Position numbers and translations under genes: made by a program
From: Streptomyces sp. TP-A0356
GTDB lineage: Bacteria; Actinomycetota; Actinomycetes; Streptomycetales; Streptomycetaceae
Reading direction: 5' to 3'
DNA: 64,000 bases
Assembly: GCF_001417775.1 (NCBI RefSeq)
Contig: NZ_BBZJ01000016.1
Location: 310,001-374,000, forward strand
In this document: positions 9,115 to 17,168 of the stretch, in pieces
How the letters are laid out: every line of letters begins with the position of its first letter
Numbering within the stretch: position 1 is the stretch's first letter
Notes under the pieces: model-generated
Seen by the model: the letters and a program-made list of their open reading frames with translations, nothing else
The model's database searches: none
Told to the model about the DNA's origin: nothing

Positions 9115-10140
9115 ATGCGCATTGGTGTCCTCACGTCCGGCGGCGATTGCCCCGGCCTGAACGCCGTCATCCGGTCCGTCGTGCACCGCGCCGTCGCCGA
9201 CCACGGCGACGAGGTCATCGGCTTCCGGGACGGCTGGAAGGGCCTTCTGGAGTGCGACTACCTCAAGCTCGACCTCGACGCGGTGAGCGGCATCCTGGCT
9301 CGCGGCGGCACCATCCTCGGCTCCTCCCGTGTCCGGCCCGAGCACCTTCGGGACGGTGTGGAGCGGGCCAGGGGCCATGTCGAGGAACTGGGACTCGACG
9401 CGATCATCCCGATCGGCGGTGAGGGCACGCTCAAGGCGGCCCGGCTGCTGTCCGACAACGGTCTGCCGATCGTCGGCGTGCCCAAGACCATCGACAACGA
9501 CATCGCCGTCACGGACGTCACCTTCGGCTTCGACACGGCCGTGGGCGTGGCGACCGAGGCGCTGGACCGCCTGAAGACCACCGCGGAGTCCCACCAGCGG
9601 GTGCTGATCGTGGAGGTCATGGGCCGCCACACCGGCTGGATCGCGCTGCACTCCGGCATGGCCGCCGGCGCCCACGCGATCGTCGTGCCGGAACGCCCCT
9701 TCGACATCGAGGAGTTGACCGCCCGGGTCGGCGAGCGGTTCGCCGCCGGCAAGCGGTTCGCGATCGTCGTGGCCGCCGAGGGCGCCAAGCCGAAGCCCGG
9801 GACGATGGACTTCGACGAGGGCGGCAAGGACGTCTACGGCCACGAGCGCTTCGCCGGTATCGCCCGTCAGCTGTCCCTGGAGCTGGAGCAGCGCCTCGGC
9901 AAGGAGGCCCGTCCGGTGATCCTCGGGCACGTCCAGCGCGGCGGTACGCCGACGGCGTACGACCGCGTGCTCGCCACCCGCTTCGGCTGGCACGCTGTCG
10001 AGGCCGTGCACCGCGGGGAGTTCGGCCGGATGACCGCGCTGCGCGGCACCGACATCGTGATGGTGTCGCTGGCGGAGGCGGTGCAGACGCTGAAGACGGT
10101 GCCCGTGGAGCGGTACGCCGAGGCGGAGTGCGTCCTGTAG
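9115..10140 (+). CDS. pfkA: 6-phosphofructokinase
   Basis: A 341-residue phosphofructokinase (fructose 6-phosphate to fructose 1,6-bisphosphate). Motifs are LTSGGDCPGLN at the N-terminus, GGEGTL in the phosphoryl-donor loop and GVPKTIDNDI at the substrate site. The Gly in GGEGT is the residue expected for ATP use, whereas the Lys in PKTIDND is typical of pyrophosphate-dependent enzymes; this mixed pattern is known for actinobacterial ATP-dependent forms. The start MRIGVLTSGG at 9115 is chosen over an upstream in-frame ATG because the family begins there. A strong terminator follows. Confidence 0.95.
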   Translation: MRIGVLTSGGDCPGLNAVIRSVVHRAVADHGDEVIGFRDGWKGLLECDYLKLDLDAVSGILARGGTILGSSRVRPEHLRDGVERARGHVEELGLDAIIPIGGEGTLKAARLLSDNGLPIVGVPKTIDNDIAVTDVTFGFDTAVGVATEALDRLKTTAESHQRVLIVEVMGRHTGWIALHSGMAAGAHAIVVPERPFDIEELTARVGERFAAGKRFAIVVAAEGAKPKPGTMDFDEGGKDVYGHERFAGIARQLSLELEQRLGKEARPVILGHVQRGGTPTAYDRVLATRFGWHAVEAVHRGEFGRMTALRGTDIVMVSLAEAVQTLKTVPVERYAEAECVL

Positions 10141-10167
10141 GGACCGAATTGTACGGAACTGAAGAGT

Positions 10168-10199
10168 CCGCCCCCGGTCGCAGCCGCGGCCGGGGGCGG
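10168..10199 (+). terminator. Terminator after pfkA
   Basis: Ten-base arms CCGCCCCCGG and CCGGGGGCGG surround a 12-base loop, followed by TTCTACTCT. It lies 27 bp after the pfkA stop and before the separate ctaG gene. Confidence 0.8.
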
Positions 10200-10269
10200 T
10201 TCTACTCTGGGTCCGGACAGACAGCTGCGGACAGACAGCGCACAACCCCCACGAACCAGGAGCCGGCGG

Positions 10270-11220
10270 ATGGATCACAGCGGGCACGGCATGATCATGG
10301 AGCTTCCGCCGTTCACCTTGGGGCGGGGGCTCGAATGGTCCGCCGACCCGTTCTTCCTCGTCGCCTGCCTGGTCGGCCTCGGGCTCTACGGATGGGGTGT
10401 GGTCCGGCTCGTGCGGCGCGGGGACAAGTGGCCGGTCGGCCGGATCGTGGCGTACGTCGTCGGGGTCCTGACCGTGATGCTGGTCATGTGCACCAAGCTG
10501 AACGACTACGGCATGGTCATGTTCAGCGTGCACATGGTGCAGCACATGGTGATCAGCATGCTCTCGCCGATCCTGATCCTGCTCGGCGCGCCGATCACCC
10601 TGGCGCTGCGCGCGCTGCCGACCGCGGGCCGCGACCGCAAGGGACCGCGTGAACTGCTGCTGATGGTGCTGCACAGCCGCTATATGCGGATCATCACCCA
10701 TCCGGCGTTCACGATCCCGCTGTTCATCGCGAGCCTGTACGGGCTGTACTTCTCCCCGCTGTTCGACTTCCTGATGGGGTCCCGGGCCGGGCACATCGCG
10801 ATGATGGTGCACTTCCTCGCCGTCGGTCTGGTGTTCTTCTGGCCGATCATGGGGGTGGATCCGGGACCGCAGCGCCCTGGCCATCTGATGCGGATGCTGG
10901 AGCTGTTCGCGGGCATGCCGTTCCACGCGTTCTTCGGCATCGCGCTGATGATGGCGTCCACGGCGATGGTCGGCACCTATCAGCACCCGCCCGCCTCGCT
11001 CGGCATCGACGCCCTGTCCGACCAGACCTCGGCGGGCGGCATCGCATGGGCGTTCAGCGAGATCCCCTCCGTCCTGGTGTTGCTGGCCCTGCTCTTCCAG
11101 TGGTACGGCTCCGAGCAGCGGCAGGCCAAGCGGAAGGACCGTGCCGCGGACCGCGACGGCGACAAGGAACTCGAGGCCTACAACGCCTATCTGGCCTCAC
11201 TCGACGCACGCAGCCGCTGA
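10270..11220 (+). CDS. Cytochrome c oxidase assembly protein (CtaG-like)
   Basis: A 316-residue membrane protein of the caa3-type CtaG family, which helps assemble cytochrome c oxidase. About seven hydrophobic helices are visible, beginning with FFLVACLVGLGLYGWGV. Histidines cluster at HMVQHMVISM and at GMPFHAFFGI, as expected for a copper or haem-handling protein. The N-terminus starts MDHSGHGM, and the C-terminal tail is charged (RKDRAADRDGDKE). An AGGAG precedes the ATG. It is a single gene with no other cytochrome oxidase genes nearby. Confidence 0.88.
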   Translation: MDHSGHGMIMELPPFTLGRGLEWSADPFFLVACLVGLGLYGWGVVRLVRRGDKWPVGRIVAYVVGVLTVMLVMCTKLNDYGMVMFSVHMVQHMVISMLSPILILLGAPITLALRALPTAGRDRKGPRELLLMVLHSRYMRIITHPAFTIPLFIASLYGLYFSPLFDFLMGSRAGHIAMMVHFLAVGLVFFWPIMGVDPGPQRPGHLMRMLELFAGMPFHAFFGIALMMASTAMVGTYQHPPASLGIDALSDQTSAGGIAWAFSEIPSVLVLLALLFQWYGSEQRQAKRKDRAADRDGDKELEAYNAYLASLDARSR

Positions 11221-11299
11221 CTCCTGCCCCACCGCCGAATTCCCTCACGAGGCCGCCTCCTGCACGGGGAAGGGCGCCTGGACGTCCGGAACTCATCTG

Positions 11300-11399
11300 G
11301 TCGTGTGCGCGGTACGCAAGCAGAGTCGTGTGCGCGGTACGCGAGCAGAGTCGTGGGCGCGGTACGCGAGCAGAGTCGTGGGCGCGGTACGCGAACAGA
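11300..11399. repeat. Four tandem copies of a 25-bp repeat
   Basis: Four contiguous 25-bp units begin GTCGTGNGCGCGGTACGCG and differ by only one to three bases. Because 25 is not a multiple of three, the array is unlikely to be selected as coding sequence. Each unit contains the near-symmetrical core CGCGGTACGCG. It lies between ctaG and a 52-residue membrane protein gene and may include that gene's promoter region. Confidence 0.9.
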
Positions 11400-11442
11400 A
11401 CGGGCACCATGGGAAAGGAACAACCATGAGGAGGGTGTTGCG

Positions 11443-11601
11443 ATGCCCGGTTCCACGAAGACCATGGGAGTGCTCACCGTCGCTGCGCTCGTCGTGGTGA
11501 CGGCCTACACGGTGGTGCTCGGCAGCAACGGCTGGCTGTGGTTCGGCTGGGTGGTGCTCGGGCTGATCACCCTCGGCATGGTGGCCACGAGCAGCGCCTG
11601 A
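11443..11601 (+). CDS. Small membrane protein (52 aa)
   Basis: A 52-residue protein with two hydrophobic segments, VLTVAALVVVTAYTVVLG and LWFGWVVLGLITLGMVAT, separated by a Ser/Asn turn. A strong GAGGAGGG ribosome binding site lies 7 bp before the ATG. I know no function. It is convergent with the histidine kinase gene, 3 bp apart at the stops. The longer reading frame upstream of this ATG crosses the 25-bp repeat array and is not favoured. Confidence 0.7.
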   Translation: MPGSTKTMGVLTVAALVVVTAYTVVLGSNGWLWFGWVVLGLITLGMVATSSA

Positions 11602-11604
11602 CGC

Positions 11605-12810
11605 TCACTGCCGGGGCAGCCGGCCCGCCGAGTGCACCCCCGGCTGGTACTTGGGCAGCCGGACGGTGATCTTCATGCCCGCTCCCGCCGCGGTCTCGAT
11701 CATGAGCCCGTGGTCGTCGCCGTAGACCTGGCGCAGCCGGTCGTCCACGTTGGACAGGCCGATCCCACCCGAGGGACTGACCTCTCCGGCGAGGATACGG
11801 CGCAGCAGCCGGGGGTCCATTCCGGCGCCGTCGTCCTCGATCACGACCAGCGCCTCGGCGCCCGCGTCCTGCGCGGTGATGCTGATGCGGCGTTTGTCGG
11901 TGGTGCCTTCGAGGCCGTGCTTGACGGCGTTCTCGACGAGCGGCTGGAGGCAGAGGAAGGGCAGGGCGACCGGCAGCACCTCGGGCGCGATCTGCAGAGT
12001 GACGAAGAGCCGGTCGCCGAAGCGGGCGCGCACGAGTGCCAGGTAGTGGTCGATGGCGTGCAGTTCGTCGGCGAGTGTGGTGAAGTCGCCGTGCCGCCGG
12101 AACGAGTAGCGGATGAAGTCGGCGAATTCCAGCAGGAGTTCGCGGGCGCGCTCGGGGTCGGTGCGCACGAACGAGGCGATCACGGCGAGCGAGTTGAAGA
12201 TGAAGTGCGGGGAGATCTGGGCGCGCAGGGCCTTGATCTCGGCCTCGATGAGCCGTGTCCGGGACCGGTCGAGGTCCGCCAGCTCCAGTTGCACGGAGAC
12301 CCAGCGGGCGACCTCGCCGGCGGCCCGGACGAGGACGGCGGACTCGCGGGGCGCACACGCCACCAGCGCGCCGTGCACCCGGTCGTCGACGGTGAGGGGG
12401 GTGACGACGGCCCAGCGCAGCGGGCAGTCGGGTTCCTCGCAGCTGAGGCGGAAGGCCTCGCCGCGGCCGGTCTCCAGCGGGCCCGCGAGCCGCTCCAGCA
12501 CCTCCTCACGGTGGTGCTCCCCCGCGCCGTCCCAGGCCAGCACGGCCTCCCGGTCGGTGAGGCACAGCGCGTCGGTGCCGAGCAGGGTGCGCAGCCGCCG
12601 GGCGGACCTGCGGGCCGTCTCCTCGGTGAGCCCGGCGCGCAGGGGCGGCGCCGCGAGGGAGGCGGTGTGCAGGGTCTGGAAGGTGGCGTGCTCCACCGGG
12701 GTGCCGAGGCCACCCAGGCTCTCGGGGTGCGCGGTGCGCCGGCCGAGCCAGAACCCTGCGGCGAGCAGAGGGAGTACGGCCACGCACAGACCGGCGAGGA
12801 ATCCGCTCAT
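11605..12810 (-). CDS. LytS-type sensor histidine kinase
   Basis: A 401-residue sensor kinase. It has one N-terminal membrane segment (FLAGLCVAVLPLLAAGFWLG), then a GAF-like region, then a His_kinase domain with the phospho-acceptor motif ISPHFIFNSL and an HATPase with ENAVKHGLEG, DDGAGMDP and GGIGLSNVDDRL. This arrangement is characteristic of the LytS/YehU group, whose partners are LytTR response regulators; one is encoded 2 kb away at 14895-15650. The ATG overlaps the stop of the symporter gene as ATGA. The system probably senses a carboxylate and controls the symporter. Confidence 0.92.
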   Translation of the reverse strand: MSGFLAGLCVAVLPLLAAGFWLGRRTAHPESLGGLGTPVEHATFQTLHTASLAAPPLRAGLTEETARRSARRLRTLLGTDALCLTDREAVLAWDGAGEHHREEVLERLAGPLETGRGEAFRLSCEEPDCPLRWAVVTPLTVDDRVHGALVACAPRESAVLVRAAGEVARWVSVQLELADLDRSRTRLIEAEIKALRAQISPHFIFNSLAVIASFVRTDPERARELLLEFADFIRYSFRRHGDFTTLADELHAIDHYLALVRARFGDRLFVTLQIAPEVLPVALPFLCLQPLVENAVKHGLEGTTDKRRISITAQDAGAEALVVIEDDGAGMDPRLLRRILAGEVSPSGGIGLSNVDDRLRQVYGDDHGLMIETAAGAGMKITVRLPKYQPGVHSAGRLPRQ

Positions 12811-14520
12811 GCCGTCACCTCGGCCCGCAGTTCCTCGGGCAGGTGGAACCGGGCCAGGATCGCGGCCGTCCCGGCCGGCACCCGTCCCGGGGTGGCCAGG
12901 GACACCAGGACCATGGTGAGGAACCCGAGCGGAACGGACCAGAGCGCGGGCCAGGCGAGCAGCGCGTGCAGGGTGCCGGTGCCGGGGCGGCCCGCCATGG
13001 TGGCGGCCACCGCCGCGAACGCCGAGCCGCCGCCGATCAGCATGCCCACGGCCGCTCCCGGCGGGGTCAGCCTCCGCCACCAGATGCCCAGCACCAGCAG
13101 CGGACAGAACGACGACGCGGACACGGCGAACGCGAGCCCCACCGCGTCGGCCACCGGAAGCCCGCCCACCAGCATGCTGGCCGCCAGCGGCACCGCCATC
13201 GCCAGCAGGGTGCCGAGCCGGAAGTGCCGTACGCCCCGCGAGGGCAGCACGTCCTGTGTGAGCACCCCGGCCACCGCCATGGTCAGCCCCGACGCCGTGG
13301 ACAGGAACGCGGCGAACGCCCCGCCCGCGACCAGCGCGCCCAGCAGGTCCGCGCCGGGCCCGCCGATCATCCGGCCGGGCAGCAGCAGGACGGCGGCGTC
13401 GGCGTTCCCGGAGAGGGCGAGTTCGGGGGCGTAGAGCCGGCCCAGCGCCCCGTAGACGGGCGGCAGCAGGTAGAAGGCGCCGACCAGGCCGAGCACGGCG
13501 ACGGTGGTGCGGCGGGCCGCGACACCGTGCGGGCTGGTGTAGAAGCGGACCACGACGTGCGGCAGGCCCATGGTGCCGAGGAACGTGGCGAGGATCAGCC
13601 CGTACGTGGCGTACAGCGGGCGTGCCTCGCGGCCGGTCGCCGCCGAGGTCGACATGCCGCCGCCGCTGCCGTGGTCGGCCACGGGGACGGCGGCCCCCCC
13701 GGCTGAACGTCAGCCGGGTGCCGCCCGCGATGCGGTGGACGCCGGCCGGGAGGTCGACGCGCTGTCCCGTGTAGCGGCGGCCGTCGACCGTGCCCGTCGC
13801 CGTCACGTCGAGCGGGCGGGACAGCCTCAGGTCGAGGTCACCGCCGACCCGTACGACGCGGTGGTCGCGGAAGGTCGCCGGTTCGGCGAAGGCGTCGCGC
13901 GGCGCGCCGTCGCCCTGCCAGGCCACCACCAGGAAGAGCGCGGGGACGAGGAGGGCGGTGAGTTTGAGCCAGTACTGGAAGGCCTGGACGAAGGTGATGC
14001 TGCGCATGCCGCCCGCGGCCACGGTGGCGACCACCACGACCGCCACGATGATCCCGCCGAGCGTATCGGGCGCACCGGTCAGCACGGCCAACGTGAGTCC
14101 GGCGCCCTGGAGTTGGGGCAGCAGATAGAGCCAGCCGACCCCGACGACGAAGGCGCCGGCGAGCCGGCGAACGTGCTGGGAGGCGAGCCGCGCCTCGGCG
14201 AAGTCGGGCAGGGTGTAGGCGCCGGAGCGGCGCAGGGGGGCGGCCACGAACAGGAGCAGGACGAGATAGCCGGCGGTGTAGCCGACCGGGTACCACAGCA
14301 TGTCGGGGCCCTGCACGAGGACGAGGCCCGCGATGCCCAGGAAGGAGGCGGCGGAGAGGTATTCGCCACTGATCGCGGCGGCGTTGAGGCGGGGCCCGAC
14401 GGTGCGGGAGGCGACGTAGAAGTCGGAGGTCGTGCGGGAGACGCGCAGCCCGAAGGCGCCGACGAGGACGGTCGCCAGGACGACCAGGGCGACCGCGGGG
14501 ACGGCGTAGTTCTGGTTCAC
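12807..14520 (-). pseudogene. Sodium/solute symporter (SSS family), frameshifted
   Basis: A symporter of the SSS family (ActP/MctC-like monocarboxylate transporters), encoded in two frames. The N-terminal part, from ATG 14520, contains FYVASRTVGPRLNAAAISGEYLSAAS, quoted only in part as GEYLSAASFLGIAG. The C-terminal part, from about 13690 to 12807, contains ATFLGTMGLPHVVVRFYTSP. The break coincides with a run of seven C on the plus strand at 13694-13700. Removing one base restores a continuous frame, 570 residues long, of normal family length. The next gene overlaps its stop as ATGA, so the operon looks otherwise intact. It is either a recent frameshift or a consensus error. Confidence 0.85.
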
Positions 14521-14529
14521 GGCATGCCC

Positions 14530-14886
14530 TCAGCGGTCCTCGACGAGCCGCACGAAGTCCTTCTCGTTGCGTTCGGCGCGGCGCACGTACCAGCGGGCGA
14601 GCAGGACCAGCGGCGGGTAGAGGCAGAAGCCGAGTACGGCCCACTCCAGGCCGGTCCTGCGTGTGGTGGCGAAGACCAGGGGCAGGGGTCCCACCAGGAG
14701 CACGAGGACGGTGAACCCGGCGATTGCCGCCCGGAGCTGACTGCGCATCAGCGAACGGACATACGTATGGCCCAGGGTGGTCTGTTCGTCGATCTCGGTC
14801 CGCGGCCGGTAGTAGCCGGAGGCCCGGCGGGCGCGCCGGGGCGGCCCGGTGACAACGACCCGGCGTTCGGCGGGATCCTGCGGCAT
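14530..14886 (-). CDS. DUF485-like membrane protein
   Basis: A 118-residue protein with two transmembrane segments (AAIAGFTVLVLLVGPLPLVF and EWAVLGFCLYPPLVLLARWY) and a basic N-terminus. Small DUF485 proteins commonly sit next to SSS-type acetate and pyruvate symporters, as here, and may be accessory subunits. It ends 9 bp before the symporter start. It is probably the second gene of a regulator-DUF485-symporter-kinase operon on this strand. Confidence 0.75.
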   Translation of the reverse strand: MPQDPAERRVVVTGPPRRARRASGYYRPRTEIDEQTTLGHTYVRSLMRSQLRAAIAGFTVLVLLVGPLPLVFATTRRTGLEWAVLGFCLYPPLVLLARWYVRRAERNEKDFVRLVEDR

Positions 14887-14894
14887 GCCGCCCC

Positions 14895-15650
14895 CTAACC
14901 CGTCGTCCGGCGCATCAGCAGGTCCCGCAGTTCACGGGTGTGCCGTCGACTGACCTGGAGTTCGACGGAGTCGACGAGTACGCTCACCGTGCCCGCGTCC
15001 AGCCGCAGTTCGTCGATGTGCCGCAGGGCGACGAGGTGGCGGCGGTGGATACGCACGAAGCCGCGCGAGCGCCAGCGCTCCTCCAGGGTGGTCAGCGGGA
15101 TGCGCACGAGGTGGCTGCCGTGCGGGGTGTGCAGACGGGCGTAGTCGCCCTGGGCCTCCACGTGGGTGATGTCGTCGACGGACACGAACCGCGTCACGCC
15201 CCCGAGTTCGACGGACATGTGGTCGGGAACGGGTTCGTGCACGGGGACCAGCGGGGTGGCCTCCCGCAGCTGGGCGGCGCGGCGCACCGCCTCCGCGAGC
15301 CGTTCGCGGCGTACGGGCTTCAGGACGTAGTCGACGGCCTTGAGGTCGAAGGCCTGCACGGCGAAGCCCTCGTGGGCGGTGACGAACACGACGAGCGGCG
15401 GCCGGGCGAAGCCGGTCAGCAGCCGGGCCATCTCCAGGCCGTCGAGGCCGGGCATGTGGATGTCGAGGAAGACGACGTCGATCGCGTCGGGTCCGTCGGG
15501 CCCGGACTCCAGGGCACGGTTGATGCGGCGCAGCGCCTCGGTCGCGTCGCTCGCGCCCTCCACGCTGCCGATCCGGGGGTCCGCGTTCAGCAGATAGAGG
15601 AGTTCCTCCAGGGAGGGGCGTTCGTCGTCGACGGCGAGGGCGCGCAGCAT
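14895..15650 (-). CDS. LytTR family response regulator
   Basis: A 251-residue response regulator. The receiver domain has the acidic pocket in AVDDERPSLEE, the phospho-acceptor Asp in VVFLDIHMPGLDG, and the Lys in DYVLKPVRRERL. The C-terminal LytTR DNA-binding domain contains DDITHVEAQGDYARLHT and FVRIHRRHLVAL. The start MLRALAVDDERP at 15650 is preferred because the receiver begins there; an ATG at 15671 and a GTG at 15686 are alternatives, and none has a strong ribosome binding site. It is paired with the LytS-type kinase of the same operon. Confidence 0.9.
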   Translation of the reverse strand: MLRALAVDDERPSLEELLYLLNADPRIGSVEGASDATEALRRINRALESGPDGPDAIDVVFLDIHMPGLDGLEMARLLTGFARPPLVVFVTAHEGFAVQAFDLKAVDYVLKPVRRERLAEAVRRAAQLREATPLVPVHEPVPDHMSVELGGVTRFVSVDDITHVEAQGDYARLHTPHGSHLVRIPLTTLEERWRSRGFVRIHRRHLVALRHIDELRLDAGTVSVLVDSVELQVSRRHTRELRDLLMRRTTG

Positions 15651-15682
15651 GAACGTGGAGTGTAGGAGCATTCCGTACGCCT

Positions 15683-15708
15683 GCACATGTGCGGAACATG
15701 GACGTTCC
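15683..15708. promoter_or_regulatory. Two palindromes between the LytTR regulator and Lrp genes
   Basis: GCACATGTGC (15683-15692) is a perfect 10-bp palindrome. It is followed at once by GGAAC-ATGGAC-GTTCC (15693-15708). Both lie in the 77-bp gap between divergent regulator genes. TACAGT at 15716-15721 ends 6 bp before the Lrp ATG, which suggests a leaderless Lrp transcript with the palindromes over its -35 region. Autoregulation by Lrp is a plausible reading. Confidence 0.45.
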
Positions 15709-15727
15709 CGCTGGATACAGTGCCCGC

Positions 15728-16231
15728 ATGAACAGCAGGCCAGCGCCGTTCGACGAGCTCGACCGGAAGATCATCACCGCTCTCATGGCGAATGCCAGGA
15801 CCAGTTTTGCCGAGATCGGCGCCGCCATCGGCCTGTCGTCGACGGCGGTCAAGCGCCGGGTGGACCGGCTGCGCGAGACGGGGGTGATCACCGGGTTCAC
15901 GGCCACGGTGAAGCCGTCGGCGCTGGGCTGGCGCACGGAGGCGTACGTCGAGGTGTACTGCGAGGGCGCGGCGCCGCCCCGGCGGCTCGCGGAGGTCGTC
16001 CGCAACCATCCGGAGATCACGGCGGCGATGACGGTGACCGGCGGCGCGGACGCGCTGCTGCATGTGCGGGCGCGGGACGTCGAGCACTTCGAGGAGGTGC
16101 TGGAGCGCATTCGCACGGAGCCGTTCATCCGGAAGACGATCAGCGTGATGGTGCTGTCGCACCTCCTGCCGGAGAGTCCGGAGGCGGGCGCCAGCCACCT
16201 CGCTCCCGAGGGCGCAGCAGACGTGCGCTGA
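15728..16231 (+). CDS. Lrp/AsnC family transcriptional regulator
   Basis: A 167-residue Lrp/AsnC regulator. The N-terminal helix-turn-helix includes RTSFAEIGAAIGLSSTAVKRRVD, of which the core is IGLSSTAVKRRVDRL; the C-terminal RAM domain contains AAMTVTGGADALLHV. The ATG at 15728 gives the usual MNSRPAPFDELDRKII start. An upstream GTG would add 13 residues over the palindromes. It lies directly upstream of the arginine/ornithine gene pair and probably controls it in response to an amino acid. Confidence 0.92.
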   Translation: MNSRPAPFDELDRKIITALMANARTSFAEIGAAIGLSSTAVKRRVDRLRETGVITGFTATVKPSALGWRTEAYVEVYCEGAAPPRRLAEVVRNHPEITAAMTVTGGADALLHVRARDVEHFEEVLERIRTEPFIRKTISVMVLSHLLPESPEAGASHLAPEGAADVR

Positions 16232-16355
16232 CCGGGCCGAAGACGCAGTGTTCCTGCGCGAGCGCGCAGCCATCGTTCCTTGTCGCGCGTCTCGGTCCCT
16301 TCCTACCTTGGTGTCAACCCTCAGTCGACACTCCAGGAAGCGGAGGAACCTCTCT

Positions 16356-17168
16356 GTGCCCGACAGCCGTGTGCCGCGCCGGCGGCGCTTCCTCGTCTGC
16401 GAACCCAGACATTTCGCCGTGCAGTACGCGATCAACCCCTGGATGCATCCCGACACCAAGGTCGATGTGGATCTGGCGCGCGAGCAGTGGCAGGAGCTGA
16501 TACGCGCCTACCGCGCCCATGGCCACACCGTCGACGCCGTGGACCCGGTGCCCGGCCTCCCGGACATGGTGTTCGCCGCCAACTCGGCGGTCGTCGTCGA
16601 CGGCCGCGTCTTCGGCTCCTACTTCCACGCGCCCGAGCGGCGCCCCGAGTCCGTCCACTACGAGACGTGGTTCAAGGCGGCCGGCTACGACGTCCACCGC
16701 TCCGAGTTCATCTGCGAGGGCGAGGGCGACCTGGTCTGGACGGGACGGTACGTCCTGGCCGGCACCGGCTTCCGCACGACCCGCGAGGCGCACCGCGAGG
16801 TGCAGGAGTTCTTCGGTCACCCGGTGATCAGTCTGCAGCTGGTGGATCCGTACTTCTACCACCTGGACACGGCGCTGTTCGTCCTCGACGACGACAACAT
16901 CGTGTACTACCCGGAGGCGTTCTCGCCGGGCAGCCGCGAGGTGCTCGCCCGGCTGTACCCGGACGCGGTGCTCGCGACCCGCGAGGACGCGATGGCCTTC
17001 GGCCTCAACTCCGTCTCCGACGGGCGCCACGTCTTCATCGCGCCCCGGGCCGAGGTGCTCGCCGCCCGGCTCGCCGACCACGGCTACGACCCCGTCCCCG
17101 TCGACCTCTCCGAGTTCCACAAGGCCGGCGGAGGCATCAAGTGCTGCACCCAGGAGATCCGTTCATGA
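16356..17168 (+). CDS. DDAH-fold amidinotransferase-superfamily hydrolase, possible arginine dihydrolase
   Basis: A 270-residue pentein-fold enzyme, usually annotated dimethylarginine dimethylaminohydrolase. Visible catalytic elements are EGEGDLVW (121-128), His169 in DPYFYHLDTAL, and the nucleophile Cys263 or Cys264 in GGGIKCCTQE. In the substrate loop the sequence is PDMVFAANSAVV, with Asn76 where DDAH and arginine deiminase have an acidic residue; Asn there is a feature of cyanobacterial arginine dihydrolase ArgZ/AgrE. The downstream, overlapping gene is ornithine aminotransferase, which fits an ornithine-forming enzyme. GTG at 16356 follows GGAGGAA. Whether the product is citrulline or ornithine is inference. 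Confidence 0.8.
   Translation: MPDSRVPRRRRFLVCEPRHFAVQYAINPWMHPDTKVDVDLAREQWQELIRAYRAHGHTVDAVDPVPGLPDMVFAANSAVVVDGRVFGSYFHAPERRPESVHYETWFKAAGYDVHRSEFICEGEGDLVWTGRYVLAGTGFRTTREAHREVQEFFGHPVISLQLVDPYFYHLDTALFVLDDDNIVYYPEAFSPGSREVLARLYPDAVLATREDAMAFGLNSVSDGRHVFIAPRAEVLAARLADHGYDPVPVDLSEFHKAGGGIKCCTQEIRS

Noticed and set aside
8095..10986. A 963-codon minus-strand frame across gatD, pfkA and ctaG
   Set aside because: It is antisense to three clear genes and shows no family motif.
11300..11399. CRISPR-like array in the 25-bp repeats
   Set aside because: There are no unique spacers; it is a simple tandem repeat.
13694..13700. Programmed frameshift in the symporter
   Set aside because: No slippery heptamer with a convincing downstream structure was recognised, and the family is normally encoded in one frame; mutation or error is simpler.
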